Assembly: GCA_964632505.1 (NCBI GenBank)
Contig: CAZWCE010000001.1
Coordinates: forward strand, 186,001-250,000
DNA from: CAZWCE01 sp964632505
GTDB lineage: Bacteria > Planctomycetota > Planctomycetia > Pirellulales > Thermoguttaceae
Length of the DNA stretch: 64,000 bases
Reading direction: 5' to 3'
Under the pieces are notes generated by a model, which saw nothing but the letters and a program-made list of their open reading frames with translations, was not told the DNA's origin and did not search any database. The translations under genes and the position numbers were made by a program. This document shows positions 32,712 through 42,378 of the stretch, one piece after another. Within the stretch, counting starts at the first letter, position 1, and each line of letters begins with the position of its first letter.

Positions 32712-33062
32712 CTACCGCTGGAATGGACGGCGGTAGATACGTTCGTACTCCGTATCCCTCCGAGAGGAGATGATCATCAAGTGATGTCGGATCGAGACGA
32801 ATCCTACGAAGAAGACCACCAGAAATGCAATGAGCGCCCCCTCTTGCATCCCCAGGAACTTTACCAGAAATAAGCCGAGCAGAAATAGTCCGACCGGAAG
32901 CCACGCCCATCGAAACCCGTCACCCATTCCTCCACGTTCCCGCAGATAAGCCGGTCGGCCGCATTGGAGGCAAACCTCGGCGTGGCGTGAGACCATCGCG
33001 TCGCAGTCGGGACATGGAACGAGATTTCCGGTAGGCCCTCTCTCTTTTTCGATTTCCGACAC
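32712..33062 (-). CDS. Small zinc-ribbon, two-TM membrane protein
   Basis: The 116-residue protein has a zinc ribbon CPDC...CLQC at about residues 17-34, then two membrane helices (about 52-68 and 76-93) and a short basic tail. It resembles other planctomycetal zinc-ribbon membrane proteins of unknown function. It is alone on the minus strand between two plus-strand genes. Confidence 0.65.
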   Translation of the reverse strand: MSEIEKERGPTGNLVPCPDCDAMVSRHAEVCLQCGRPAYLRERGGMGDGFRWAWLPVGLFLLGLFLVKFLGMQEGALIAFLVVFFVGFVSIRHHLMIISSRRDTEYERIYRRPFQR

Positions 33063-33323
33063 CTCGATGCTCCTTTCACATTCCCGGCAAATGGCGCTGG
33101 TCGCTTCGTTCGATTTCGGTCGAGATCTTGCGGCGGTAGATCACAAGATGATTTTTTCGGCCAAGGAAAAGACGCTTGATAACAATGGGAAACATTATAT
33201 TAAGAAACCACCGGTACTGTCAACAAAACACATAAAAATGCGAATCATGAGATCCCCCTTCAAGCGTAAAGGTCGGTTTCAAGGGTTGCTTACGGGAGAT
33301 CTCGTCGGATGGGCAAGAATCGC
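33063..33323. other. Partly AT-rich gene-free region
   Basis: This region upstream of the HzsA-related gene includes an AT-rich stretch at about 33145-33245. A TTGATA-16 bp-TATTAA pair at 33176-33203 is a possible promoter. A short open frame (33067-33354) without SD is probably not a gene. Confidence 0.4.
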
Positions 33324-33352
33324 TTTCCCCGGGCGGTGGCGGTCGCTACAAT
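33324..33352 (+). promoter_or_regulatory. Candidate promoter of the HzsA-related gene
   Basis: TTTCCC at 33324-33329 (weak) and TACAAT at 33347-33352 with 17-bp spacing, 111 bp before the start codon at 33463. Confidence 0.35.
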
Positions 33353-33462
33353 AAGAGGTATGGGATTTTCGTCGCCGCGATGGTTCCCTCGGCCGGCGCG
33401 TGCGCCGAAACGTCGTCCTCCCGGTCTCATTTTCTCTCCAGTTTTCTCTCCAGGAGCCGAAC

Positions 33463-36400
33463 ATGTCGCTTCGCCCCATGTTTGCCATTCACGTTCGCGT
33501 CACGGCGCTCTTGATCGTCGCGGCCTTTCTCGTTCCGTCGGCCCGGGCGGCCAAGGACACGCCCCCGGCGAACCCGCAAAACGAGGAGAACGCCGATCTG
33601 CGCCGGTCGCTCGATTTTCCGATCCTCTTCACCCAACGGCCGAACTACCAGGGCATTCACATCTACGACACCTGCTACAAGTGGTATCCCGGCGGGGGAA
33701 TCTACGTGCTGGAGAATCCTTCCGATCCGCCGGCGGAGCATCGCGTCCGCGCGGTGATCGACCCGAACACGCCCGAGACACTCGGCGGGGGCATTTACTT
33801 CGATCCCGAACTCTCGTTCGACGCCAAGCGCGTATTGTTCAGCCACAAGGGAGAGCCGGACGGATCGAGCAGCATCTACGAGATCAACATCGACGGCACC
33901 GGACTGCGGCGACTGACCGACCCGACGCCCCACTGCGCCGATTATCACGGCTCGCACGGCGGCGTCCACGACCTGACCCCCGCGTACCTGCCCGACGGGC
34001 GGATCGTCTTCACCTCGACCCGGCAGCAAGGGCTCGTCCCCTGCGCCAACAAGGGCGTGGCGATTTTGCATGTGATGAACGCCGACGGGAGCGACCTCCA
34101 CACGATTTCGGTCAACAGCGAGACGGAGTTCGACCCGAGCATGCTCGAGGACGGCCGCATTCTCTTCGGGCGATGGGAATACGTCGACAAGACGGCGCTG
34201 ACGCAACAGAGCATCTGGACGGTCTGTCCCGACGGCCGCAACGAGGAAGCGCTCTACGCGAACAACATGGTCTTTCCCGAAGCGGTGCTCGACGCCCGAC
34301 AGGTCCCGGGAGCGCCGCATTTGATCTGCGCGAGTTTCACGCCGCACAACAGCACGCCGCGCGGGACGATCGCGATGATCGATACGCGTCTGGGCAAGAA
34401 CGACCCGGCGGCGATCTTCAACTTCGACAAGCCGGACGATCCGACGAACAATCGCGGCGACTCCTGCGAACCCTGGCCGCTCGATGAACATACGGTTTTG
34501 TACAGTACCATGGTCGACGGCAAGAACGTGCTGATGCTCGCCAAACGCTCGGCCGACGGGACGATCCGGCGATGCCTGGTCCACCGGGAGGCGATCGACT
34601 GCCACACCCCGATTCCGGTCGTTCCCCGGCCGGTCCCCCAGCGGCGTCCCGAGATGGTCGATCGCTCGCAAGATACCGGGTTTTTCACGGTCCAGGACGT
34701 CTACGTCGGCATGCCGGAAGTGCCGCGGGGCTCGATCAAGAAACTCCGGGTCATCGAGGAGACGTCCCGGGTGAGCGCTTCGCCGGGAGGGAGCATCTAC
34801 AACCAGACGTTTTCCGTCTCCGCCGCGCTGGCGTTCGCGTGCAAGAACTACCTGGGCACCGTCCCGGTCGAGGAGGACGGCAGCGCCCACTTCGAAGTGC
34901 CCGCCGGCAAAGCGATCTACCTGCAAGCGCTCGACGCCGAGGGGCGTTGCGTGCGAAGCATGCGGACGTTCATCCAGGCGGCGCCCGGGGTCACGCGGAG
35001 CTGCATCGGTTGCCACGAAGACAAGAAGGCGACCTATCCGGCACAGCGCCGACCCACGATCGCCCAGCGGCGGCTTCCGAGCCGACTTGAGGAGGAGTCG
35101 TGGGGTTCCGGTCCGCTGGATTACGCCTCGATGGTGCAGCCGGTGCTCGATGCGCATTGCGTCGAGTGCCATGGCGGGGACGGCGGCATCGCCTGCGGGC
35201 TCGATCTGACCGGCGGGTGGACCGACTTCTTCACCATCAGTTACGAGAACCTGACCAGCCGTCGGAAAGTGCAATACAAATCGACGCTGATCGCCGGCAT
35301 CGACTGCATGAACGGCACCGCCCTCTACTCGGCGCAAATTCTCCCCGCCTACAGCCACGGCAGTACCGCCGCCCCGCTGGCCGAAGTGCTCGTCGACGGC
35401 GCGCGCGGCCACGAAGACCGCTTCGACGACATGCCCCGCCGCCAGCGCGATCTCCTTTTGGCGTGGATCGATACCAACGGCCTGTTCAACGGCACCTGGG
35501 ACTACACCGAACAGGGCTGCCGCCTCGACGGCTGGCAAGACGCCAAGGCGGCCCTGCAGGCGGAAATGAAATCGGCCGGCTGCACCGAATGCCACGCCCC
35601 CGGACATTTCGAAGCCGACTGGTTCAATTTGCGCACTCCCGAGCACAGCCGCATCCTCCGCGCCCCCATGGCGAAGCAGGAAGACGGCCTCGGACTCGGA
35701 CTCTGTCCCGATCGCAAGGTCGACGGCAGCTTCCGACGGTTGCGGATCATGTCGACCGGTCGTTATCAACACGCCGTCATGCCGCTGGACGACTTCCCGA
35801 AACAAGAGTGGCGCCCGTGGGATGAAAGCGGGACGCCGGTCGTCTCCTTCGATTCCACCGAGGACGCGGTCTACCGCAATATGCTCGAGATCATCCGCTC
35901 CGCCCGGGCCCGGGCGCTCGCCTCGCCGCGGGTCGACATGCCGGGCGCCCGGCCGATCGCCGGTGAGAGCCGGAACCTTTATCCCCTGCCGATTCCCGAG
36001 CCTTTGCCGCCGGTCGAAGTCCGCCAACTCCGCGGCGGTGAAATGGAAATCATCTGGCCCCGGAACAAACATACGTGGGGACTCACGTTCCATCTGTATC
36101 GCGGCGAAACGCCCGACTTCCCCCTCGACCAGGGCCACCGGCTCGCCACGACGAAGCTGTGCCGCTACCTCGATACCGACCTGTTACCCGAGGGAGAGGT
36201 CCATTACGCAATCGTGATGGAGAACGGCCAAGAGCGCTCCGTGCCGATCCGTGCCGCGGGTCTCGTGCAGGCGGTGCCTCCGCCGAGGCAAGTCGGAGGT
36301 CTCCGGGCGACCGCCGCGCCGGGCTGTGTCCGGCTGAGCTGGAACCCGGTGCCGCTGTTGGGAGCGCGATACCACGTTGCGCAGGCGCCCGATGCCGACG

Positions 36401-37167
36401 GACCGTTCGTGCAACTGACCGACGAACCGATCGCCGCGACGGAGTTCGTCGATCTGGTCGCGGCCGAGTGGAAGGGCAGGGAGTCGACTCTCGGCGAGGA
36501 GACGAAAAACTATCCCCCGACCCATTACCGGGTCTGGGCGCTCAATCGCCGAGGTGATGCCGGAACGAAGAGCGAGCCGATCAGCGCCGCGGCGCAGCGG
36601 GTTCCCGTCGGGCCGATCTTCCAAACGAGCGAACACTCGCCCGATTCCCACCCCACCGCCGCACCGCATTTGAAGGCGAAGGTGATCCGCCCCGCCCGAT
36701 ATCGCGAAGGCAAATTCCTGTTCCTGGAAGGGGGACGGGTGGAGTATCCGCATCATGAACTCTTCGAACTCGGCCGTGGACCGGGGCTCTCGGTCGAATG
36801 CTCCGTCCGGCTCGATGCCGCCTCGGGCGAGATGCCGGTGCTCGTCAGCGCCGGCCACTGGAATCGGGCCGGCTGGTTCTTGCAGCAGATCGGCGACCGT
36901 TGGCGGTGGCATGTCGGCGGTGTCGACTGCGACGGCGGCACCAAACCGGCGCCGGACGAATGGGTCCGACTCCGCGCGACGTTCGACGGCCGAAAAGCCC
37001 GACTCTATCAGAACGGCGAACTGGTGGCCGAGGTCCCCTGCCGGCCCGACAAAACTCCCTGGAACGGGCCCTTGATGATCGGCCAGTATTCCGGCGCTCC
37101 CGGTCCCCAGTACCAGGTCCGCGGCATGATGAAGGACATCGTCATCTCGCTCCAGCCGGGCGGATGA
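33463..37167 (+). CDS. HzsA-related multidomain c-type cytochrome with C-terminal LamG-like domain
   Basis: The 1234-residue protein has a signal peptide (cut near residue 27), a beta-propeller N-terminal domain with PD40-like blades (about 45-330), and three CxxCH haem c motifs: Cys514 (CIGCH), Cys566 (CVECH) and Cys707 (CTECH). A fibronectin-type-III-like part (about 925-1050) and a concanavalin/LamG-like C-terminal domain (about 1090-1230) follow. The order propeller then cytochrome matches the alpha-subunit of hydrazine synthase and its non-anammox homologues. The alpha-subunit active site cannot be verified, and no HzsBC is present, so hydrazine synthesis is unlikely. The start ATG has AGGAG upstream. 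A role in electron transfer or sugar oxidation is possible. Confidence 0.75.
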   Translation: MSLRPMFAIHVRVTALLIVAAFLVPSARAAKDTPPANPQNEENADLRRSLDFPILFTQRPNYQGIHIYDTCYKWYPGGGIYVLENPSDPPAEHRVRAVIDPNTPETLGGGIYFDPELSFDAKRVLFSHKGEPDGSSSIYEINIDGTGLRRLTDPTPHCADYHGSHGGVHDLTPAYLPDGRIVFTSTRQQGLVPCANKGVAILHVMNADGSDLHTISVNSETEFDPSMLEDGRILFGRWEYVDKTALTQQSIWTVCPDGRNEEALYANNMVFPEAVLDARQVPGAPHLICASFTPHNSTPRGTIAMIDTRLGKNDPAAIFNFDKPDDPTNNRGDSCEPWPLDEHTVLYSTMVDGKNVLMLAKRSADGTIRRCLVHREAIDCHTPIPVVPRPVPQRRPEMVDRSQDTGFFTVQDVYVGMPEVPRGSIKKLRVIEETSRVSASPGGSIYNQTFSVSAALAFACKNYLGTVPVEEDGSAHFEVPAGKAIYLQALDAEGRCVRSMRTFIQAAPGVTRSCIGCHEDKKATYPAQRRPTIAQRRLPSRLEEESWGSGPLDYASMVQPVLDAHCVECHGGDGGIACGLDLTGGWTDFFTISYENLTSRRKVQYKSTLIAGIDCMNGTALYSAQILPAYSHGSTAAPLAEVLVDGARGHEDRFDDMPRRQRDLLLAWIDTNGLFNGTWDYTEQGCRLDGWQDAKAALQAEMKSAGCTECHAPGHFEADWFNLRTPEHSRILRAPMAKQEDGLGLGLCPDRKVDGSFRRLRIMSTGRYQHAVMPLDDFPKQEWRPWDESGTPVVSFDSTEDAVYRNMLEIIRSARARALASPRVDMPGARPIAGESRNLYPLPIPEPLPPVEVRQLRGGEMEIIWPRNKHTWGLTFHLYRGETPDFPLDQGHRLATTKLCRYLDTDLLPEGEVHYAIVMENGQERSVPIRAAGLVQAVPPPRQVGGLRATAAPGCVRLSWNPVPLLGARYHVAQAPDADGPFVQLTDEPIAATEFVDLVAAEWKGRESTLGEETKNYPPTHYRVWALNRRGDAGTKSEPISAAAQRVPVGPIFQTSEHSPDSHPTAAPHLKAKVIRPARYREGKFLFLEGGRVEYPHHELFELGRGPGLSVECSVRLDAASGEMPVLVSAGHWNRAGWFLQQIGDRWRWHVGGVDCDGGTKPAPDEWVRLRATFDGRKARLYQNGELVAEVPCRPDKTPWNGPLMIGQYSGAPGPQYQVRGMMKDIVISLQPGG

Positions 37168-37239
37168 TGCCGCGCGTTGTTCAAACCATCAAAGAGAAAG
37201 CGATCTTTTGTACATCTATTCATCGAAAAGGAGTCGACC

Positions 37240-38202
37240 ATGACGCACAAGAGTGATGCGACGAAGATGCTCGTTTCTCGACGTCACTTCCTCAAATCCA
37301 CCCCGGCGTTCGTCGCCGCGACCGGACTGGCGCCCCGCATGTTGCGCGCGCAAGAGAAAAACGGAGTCGAACCGCCCCGATTCACGGAAAAAGGCGACGG
37401 CTTCGCCTTCGATACCGGCAAACTCAAGGGCATGCTCCACGCCGACGGCGAATCGGTCGGGCTCCGCCCGCTGGTCGACGTTCCTTCCGGCAAGACGCTC
37501 AGCCGCTCGATGGGTATTTTCTCCCACTATCGTCTCTTGGCGAAGAATCAACGGTTCGGCAACGCCGCCTGGAGTTGGAAAAGCACCGCGGCGCTTCGAT
37601 CCGACGGCTCGGTCACCGTCAATTGGCAGGCCGATGCGGAGCATCCCTTCGATCTGGAGGCGACCTATCGCTGGGCCGCTCCGGAGGTGCTCGATGTGAC
37701 GAGCCGGGTCACCGCCAAGGAATCGCTCGCGGGATTCGAGATCTTCCTGGCCTCCTACTTCGACGGATTCGCCGATACCTGGGTCTACGCCGGCCAGACC
37801 GAGGTCCCCACGAAGCGGCCGTTCCTCCAAGCAACCGAGGAAGCCGGCATTTGGCAGATCTTCCCCCGCAATGAAAAGGCGGAAACGCTCATCCTCGATG
37901 GTCGCTGGAAGCAGCCGCCTCACCCGGTCGATTGGACGCTCCGCGCCAAGTTGCATGGACCGATGGCGATGCGCCGCGACGCCGAAACCGGACTGGTCGC
38001 CCTCGTGATGGCTCCGCCGGACAATGGCTTCGCCATCGCCACCCCGCACTGCGAGGAACCGCACCGTTCGCTCTATCTCTCACTCCTGGGAGACGATCTG
38101 AAACCCGGGCAATCCGCCGTTGCCCGTTCGCGGCTGGTCGTCGGTCGGGATCTCACTTTCGAACAGGCCCTCTCACGGTTCCGGGACTATACGAAGCGAT
38201 AG
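37240..38202 (+). CDS. Tat-exported protein of unknown function
   Basis: The 320-residue protein has a twin-arginine signal (SRRHFLKS at about 11-18, followed by a hydrophobic Ala/Thr stretch) and then a beta-rich domain with many Trp and Phe residues and no motif I recognise. The start ATG has AAGGAG 7 nt upstream. It lies 72 bp after the HzsA-related gene, so it may be cotranscribed. Periplasmic location is inferred from the Tat signal. Its fold resembles a sugar-binding or aldose-mutarotase-like beta sandwich, but this is a guess. Confidence 0.65.
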   Translation: MTHKSDATKMLVSRRHFLKSTPAFVAATGLAPRMLRAQEKNGVEPPRFTEKGDGFAFDTGKLKGMLHADGESVGLRPLVDVPSGKTLSRSMGIFSHYRLLAKNQRFGNAAWSWKSTAALRSDGSVTVNWQADAEHPFDLEATYRWAAPEVLDVTSRVTAKESLAGFEIFLASYFDGFADTWVYAGQTEVPTKRPFLQATEEAGIWQIFPRNEKAETLILDGRWKQPPHPVDWTLRAKLHGPMAMRRDAETGLVALVMAPPDNGFAIATPHCEEPHRSLYLSLLGDDLKPGQSAVARSRLVVGRDLTFEQALSRFRDYTKR

Positions 38203-38252
38203 ACTCCCGCTTTTTCGAACCCCATTCGGCCTCGGACGAACCTCCATCATCG

Positions 38253-38290
38253 AAAAAGACCTCCCCGCACGTTGCAAGGAGGTCTTTTTT
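38253..38290. terminator. Bidirectional rho-independent terminator
   Basis: AAAGACCTCC and GGAGGTCTTT form a perfect 10-bp stem with a 13-nt loop, with T run on the right and A run on the left. It sits between the convergent ends of the Tat protein gene and the TpsA gene. Confidence 0.85.
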
Positions 38291-38338
38291 GAATGTCATC
38301 CACCATTGCCGTTTTTCGGCAAGTCGGTCACCGCGGTC

Positions 38339-41233
38339 TCACTGGCTCGAAAGCAGAGCAAAGATGCCCTCCTCGGACTCCGGAGCCGACCGTTTCACCG
38401 GTTCGGCGGGGGTGGGTTGCTCGACCGGCTCGGTCTCGAGCGCTTCGATCGGCACGCAAGGTCGCGGCAGGGCCGGTCCGCAAGGACAGGGACGGCACGG
38501 AATCCCATCGCCGCAGATCGGATTGTACATCAGATAGCTGTTCGTTCCGGCGAGTCCGTCGGTTTCCGGGCATCCGCAGTACCGGGCATCATACGGATAC
38601 TCCGGCCAGTGCGGCCACCAGGGATCTTCCCAATGGAAGTCCGGCTCCTCCGGCGTTTTGCTTTCGCAGAGAAACGGGTAATAGATGGTGAACGGATCGC
38701 TGTAGACGTCAACGACCGTTTCAGGACGGCAGACCAGATCCAGAAGCGAGAATCCGTACTGTTCATGCTTCCAGTCCACGTACGGTTCGCTCTGATTGAA
38801 GTAGATTCCCTGGGTGCTTCCTTGCGGAATGCCGCTGTTCATCACGAGGCTGTTGATCACGGCCCCGTCTTCGATGAGCGTCGCCGTCTCCTGTTCGCCG
38901 ATCTTCTCGCGCCAACCGTAGATCATCACGTATCCGTCGACCGGAAGACCGACCTTGCCGCCGATGCGGGAATAGGGAGACATGCAGAATACGCCTTCGC
39001 CCTCGGGCAGAATCGACTGGGCTTCCCCGAGCAGACACTCGATGCACTCATCGAAGTCGTACCGGAGATTGCACTCTTTCAGGTCGTTCAACCGGCGCTG
39101 CGAATACGCGACGAGGATATTGCTCTCGATGGTCGCTTCCGGATTCACGCAGTTCTCATGGCCGATCAGGGCGAGGGAGCCCTCTTCGCCCCGAAGGCAC
39201 ACATCCTCGCCGGCAATCACCGCGATATCGCCGGAGACTCCGCTGACCGGCCTCGCGATTCTGTTCTTGACCGGGCCGAACTGGTCGCAGTAGAGTCGAT
39301 GGCCGATCTGCGAGAAAGAGCCGTCGCCTTGCGAGCTGAGAGTGATGTCATCGCTTGCCAGCACCGCGATACGACCTTCGAGAATCCCATAGTCGGAAAA
39401 ATGACCGATGTGGCTCCGGCTTCCGGCACTGGAGCTGAGATGAACATCATCGTCGGCGACGACCAGCGTATCGCCCGAGATCAGACCGGCGTTGCCGATT
39501 CCCTCATGGCCGATCAGGGCGAGCGACTCCCCGAACGAAGAGAGAACCACGTCCCCGCCGGCCATAACAACATTCTGGCCCGAGGCCCCGGTACCGAAGA
39601 GCGCCGTCGCGTTTCCGATCTGGGCTTTACTGACCGATTGACTTGCCCCCGTGGCGGCCAGAACGACATCGTTGCCGGCCCTGACACTGATATTGCCGTC
39701 GGCGACCGCTTCCTGAAACTGTCCGGCACGCCCGATCCGTGAGATTCCGCCACCGGCGGCCTGCACCACGACCGTATCCTCGGCCAGGACTGAGGTGTTC
39801 CCGTGTCGGGAGCCGACCTCGATCTTCGAAAAACCGTACGGATTTTGCAAGACGACGTTCTCACCCTCGAGCGATACGTCGCCTTGCTCGGCAAAGATGT
39901 TCACCACATCAAACTGGGAATGCGTGGCAAGGACAATGTTCCCGCCGGCGGTCAGGTCGATGTTCCCGTCGGTCGTATTCAGAGTGACCCAATCATTCAG
40001 GAGGATATCGCTTTCCGCTTGCATCGAGATGTGGCTACTGAGATAGTCCTCGCCTCGGGCGCGAAGGGCGACGTTTCCGAAAAAGAAATCCGGTCCGGCG
40101 GTGATGTCGCCCCCGGCGGGATCCTGGCTCAAAGCGGCGACGCGGATGACCCCGGCGGTCGGGTTGGAAACATCGATCAACAGGTCGGTCATATCGACGC
40201 GGCCTCCGGCGACTTCGACCGTCCCGCCCTGCGCGTTCGCGGCGGTTCCCTTGGCGGTGACGATTCCCGAAAGGGCGATCTCGCCCTCGGTACCGGCGTC
40301 GATCTCGATGGCCGGTTCGCTGAATCCCTGGAAGGTATCGCAAACGGCGATCAATTCGCCGGAACTACCGATCTTGCCGTCTTCGGAGGTCAGGAAGATG
40401 CGTCCATCCTTGCTGACCGCGCAGTTGGAGCGAATCGTTCCCTCGTTGTTGATCGCCAGTGCGTAGACGTTTCCGCCCGCCGCGGCCAGTTGGGCCCGGA
40501 CCGCGTCGATCGTGCCGGTGTTTTCGGCACCAGTGCCTCCGAGCGAGGCGGCCGTCGGCTGAACGACAAGATGGGGATGGGCCGAATCAACCAGCTTGAC
40601 GTCGTTGCCGGCTCCGAGTCCGACGGTTCCTTCGGCGGCGTCGATCGTCCCGTGATTCGCCACGTGGGCGCCGATCAGAAAGACATCGCCCTCGACGGCG
40701 GTGATCGATCCCCGGTTCACCACCGAGTTGCTCGAATTCCCCTGGAAATCGAGATCGCCGCCGCTCATGAACTGCGTGGGACTGACATCGAGCGTCGAAG
40801 CGACGAACGATCCGGCGACGTTGATCACCCCGGTCGGACCGACCGCGATGCCGTTCGGATTGATCAAATAGACGCTCCCATTGGCGGAGTTCAGGGCCCC
40901 GTTGATGTTCGACGCCGACAGTCCGGTCACCTTATTGAGGACCGCTCCGCCGGGAGCCGCGAAGGTAAAATTGGTGACTTCGCCATTGGCGATGGAGAAA
41001 CTGTCCCAATCGATGACCGCCCGGTTCGAGATGCCGGTCACGGCCGTATTGCCGGGAACCTGGGTGATGGTGGCCGCGCCGTGCGTGACGGAACCGGCGG
41101 CGGGATTGGCCAGCACCGGAAGCGCCGCCAACAGGAAGGCCAGCATCGCCAGTCCCGAATCGAGGGCGAGTCGTCGGGAAACGCAATCGCTCCCCGAACG
41201 TTTCAAAGTCGGTTGAAGAAGGTGCTTTTTCAT
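38339..41233 (-). CDS. Two-partner-secretion exoprotein (TpsA-like)
   Basis: The 964-residue protein has a signal peptide with an extended charged N-region (about 1-42) and a filamentous haemagglutinin N-terminal TPS domain with NPNGI (125-129) and NxNG-type turns. A long beta-helix region follows, and about residues 460-700 hold ~35-residue repeats with IG(H) turns. The C-terminal part is rich in Cys, Pro, Trp and Tyr (RYCGCPETDG, CRPCPCG). TpsA proteins are exported by a TpsB Omp85-family pore, but none is in the window. The start ATG has a weak SD. A surface adhesin or matrix role is likely. Confidence 0.85.
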   Translation of the reverse strand: MKKHLLQPTLKRSGSDCVSRRLALDSGLAMLAFLLAALPVLANPAAGSVTHGAATITQVPGNTAVTGISNRAVIDWDSFSIANGEVTNFTFAAPGGAVLNKVTGLSASNINGALNSANGSVYLINPNGIAVGPTGVINVAGSFVASTLDVSPTQFMSGGDLDFQGNSSNSVVNRGSITAVEGDVFLIGAHVANHGTIDAAEGTVGLGAGNDVKLVDSAHPHLVVQPTAASLGGTGAENTGTIDAVRAQLAAAGGNVYALAINNEGTIRSNCAVSKDGRIFLTSEDGKIGSSGELIAVCDTFQGFSEPAIEIDAGTEGEIALSGIVTAKGTAANAQGGTVEVAGGRVDMTDLLIDVSNPTAGVIRVAALSQDPAGGDITAGPDFFFGNVALRARGEDYLSSHISMQAESDILLNDWVTLNTTDGNIDLTAGGNIVLATHSQFDVVNIFAEQGDVSLEGENVVLQNPYGFSKIEVGSRHGNTSVLAEDTVVVQAAGGGISRIGRAGQFQEAVADGNISVRAGNDVVLAATGASQSVSKAQIGNATALFGTGASGQNVVMAGGDVVLSSFGESLALIGHEGIGNAGLISGDTLVVADDDVHLSSSAGSRSHIGHFSDYGILEGRIAVLASDDITLSSQGDGSFSQIGHRLYCDQFGPVKNRIARPVSGVSGDIAVIAGEDVCLRGEEGSLALIGHENCVNPEATIESNILVAYSQRRLNDLKECNLRYDFDECIECLLGEAQSILPEGEGVFCMSPYSRIGGKVGLPVDGYVMIYGWREKIGEQETATLIEDGAVINSLVMNSGIPQGSTQGIYFNQSEPYVDWKHEQYGFSLLDLVCRPETVVDVYSDPFTIYYPFLCESKTPEEPDFHWEDPWWPHWPEYPYDARYCGCPETDGLAGTNSYLMYNPICGDGIPCRPCPCGPALPRPCVPIEALETEPVEQPTPAEPVKRSAPESEEGIFALLSSQ
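39134..39856 (-). repeat. Degenerate ~35-residue protein repeats in the TpsA gene
   Basis: SRIG, AQIG, ALIGH, SHIGH, SQIGH and ALIGH occur at residues about 498, 537, 572, 607, 641 and 688, spaced by 39, 35, 35, 34 and 47 residues. Each is followed by a V-V-A-x-D-D-V-x-L-S-S-type strand. The DNA copies are divergent. Confidence 0.6.
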
Positions 41234-41970
41234 AGTAGGTGGGTCTCAACTTCAAGTGGATGGAGGAAGAGAGGAGCAAACGCGGGAAGGAGAATATGAT
41301 AAGAAACAATCAGGCCGCAGGGTTTCCCTAAGCTCGCTGACTCAATTTTCCAGAGTAATCAGTTTTTTTTCAAAAGCAATGGATTCATGAGGATTCCCGC
41401 AAAAATGGGGGGCTTTTCCCTGGCCGGAGTACGGGGCCCGAGGGTGGAACGAGGCACGGGATAGGAAGACGCTTCATTGATGAGGTTGCGGAGCCGGAAA
41501 GGGGAGTGTGGCGTTCGGGAAACACTTATGTGGCGTCGAAGCCACAGCATTTCCAAAAAAGGACGAGTATCGCAAGCGGATGCAAGGCAGCTCAAATCAT
41601 TTGAAGACAAGGGGTTACCGAGAATTCACCGGGCCAGGTCGGAGGAGGTGGACCCGCCCGAACTCTGATGCCTCCGGTAGAGTTGCAAACGCCGTACCGA
41701 AAGAGAAAAGCGACGTGGGCCGAAGAAAACGCCCGTCTTATGAGAAACGACCGCCGAATCGAGGAGGTCGTATGGAAGAGAGCCGAAACTACCGACGCTT
41801 ATCAGCCCGATGGATAATGGAGGACTGAGCAGCAGGCGGTTTTGTGCCGGCAAGCGATGGCGATGGCCGCATCGCTTGGGGGGCTTTCCCAATATCCAAT
41901 GTTTGAGCCGCGCGATGCCGTGCTTCGCGATGGGAGCCGAAAAATCCGCCCGAACCGCCCGTTCAACACC
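41234..41970. other. Gene-free region upstream of TpsA and DUF1559
   Basis: The 41234-41970 stretch has several overlapping short frames (for example 41508-41828 on plus) with no SD or homology. AT-rich tracts lie near 41340-41375. I see no tRNA, riboswitch or repeat. It probably holds the tpsA promoter on the minus strand. Confidence 0.45.
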
Positions 41971-41999
41971 TTGCTTTTCTGAAAGCCTCAGACTATAAT
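41971..41999 (+). promoter_or_regulatory. Promoter of the DUF1559 gene with long leader
   Basis: TTGCTT at 41971-41976, a 17-bp spacer, and a perfect TATAAT at 41994-41999. A transcript starting near 42006 would have a ~370-nt leader before the DUF1559 start. Confidence 0.55.
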
Positions 42000-42378
42000 T
42001 TTTTTATAGAGAAACAACTTACAACTTATTTGAATCACACCCATGACAGGACAACGATGAACGACTTTGACAAACAATCCCCGCCCTCCTAATGGTAAGC
42101 TTTCCCCTGATTAGGCAGTAGAATAAGACACCAACGAGATCGCTGAACCATCCCCCACCCATAACTCTCCTTCCACTCAACATTCCTCTTCTGGCTGATT
42201 CGCCATCGGGAATGTCTCCCTGGATCGTTTTTCTGGTCTGCTTTCTCTGGTCGATCTCGCCGCTGAACCGAAAGCGGCGCTCCTGAAAAAGGTGCCCTCC
42301 TTGAGGAAGATCGCTCGTCTTATTCGTAATAAATGTTTTGCTTTCCGTATTACTCCCCTTAATTGGAGGTCATGTCCC
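42000..42378 (+). other. Long untranslated leader candidate
   Basis: This leader contains a hairpin (CCTAAT at 42088-42093 with ATTAGG at 42110-42115). No recognised riboswitch is present. It ends with a clear SD, TTGGAGGTC, 10 nt before the DUF1559 ATG. Confidence 0.4.

Noticed and set aside
33427..36138. 903-codon open frame on the minus strand opposite the HzsA-related gene
   Set aside because: Shadow of a GC-rich coding sequence; the plus strand has a signal peptide, SD, three haem motifs and a domain order.
39803..41299. 498-codon plus-strand frame inside the TpsA gene
   Set aside because: Antisense shadow without SD; the minus strand carries TPS motifs and IGH repeats.
41640..41760. 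Cyclic-di-GMP (GEMM-like) riboswitch
   Set aside because: Fragments with GCAAAC and CGAAAG occur, but the conserved GACGCAAAGCC element and helix pairing are missing.
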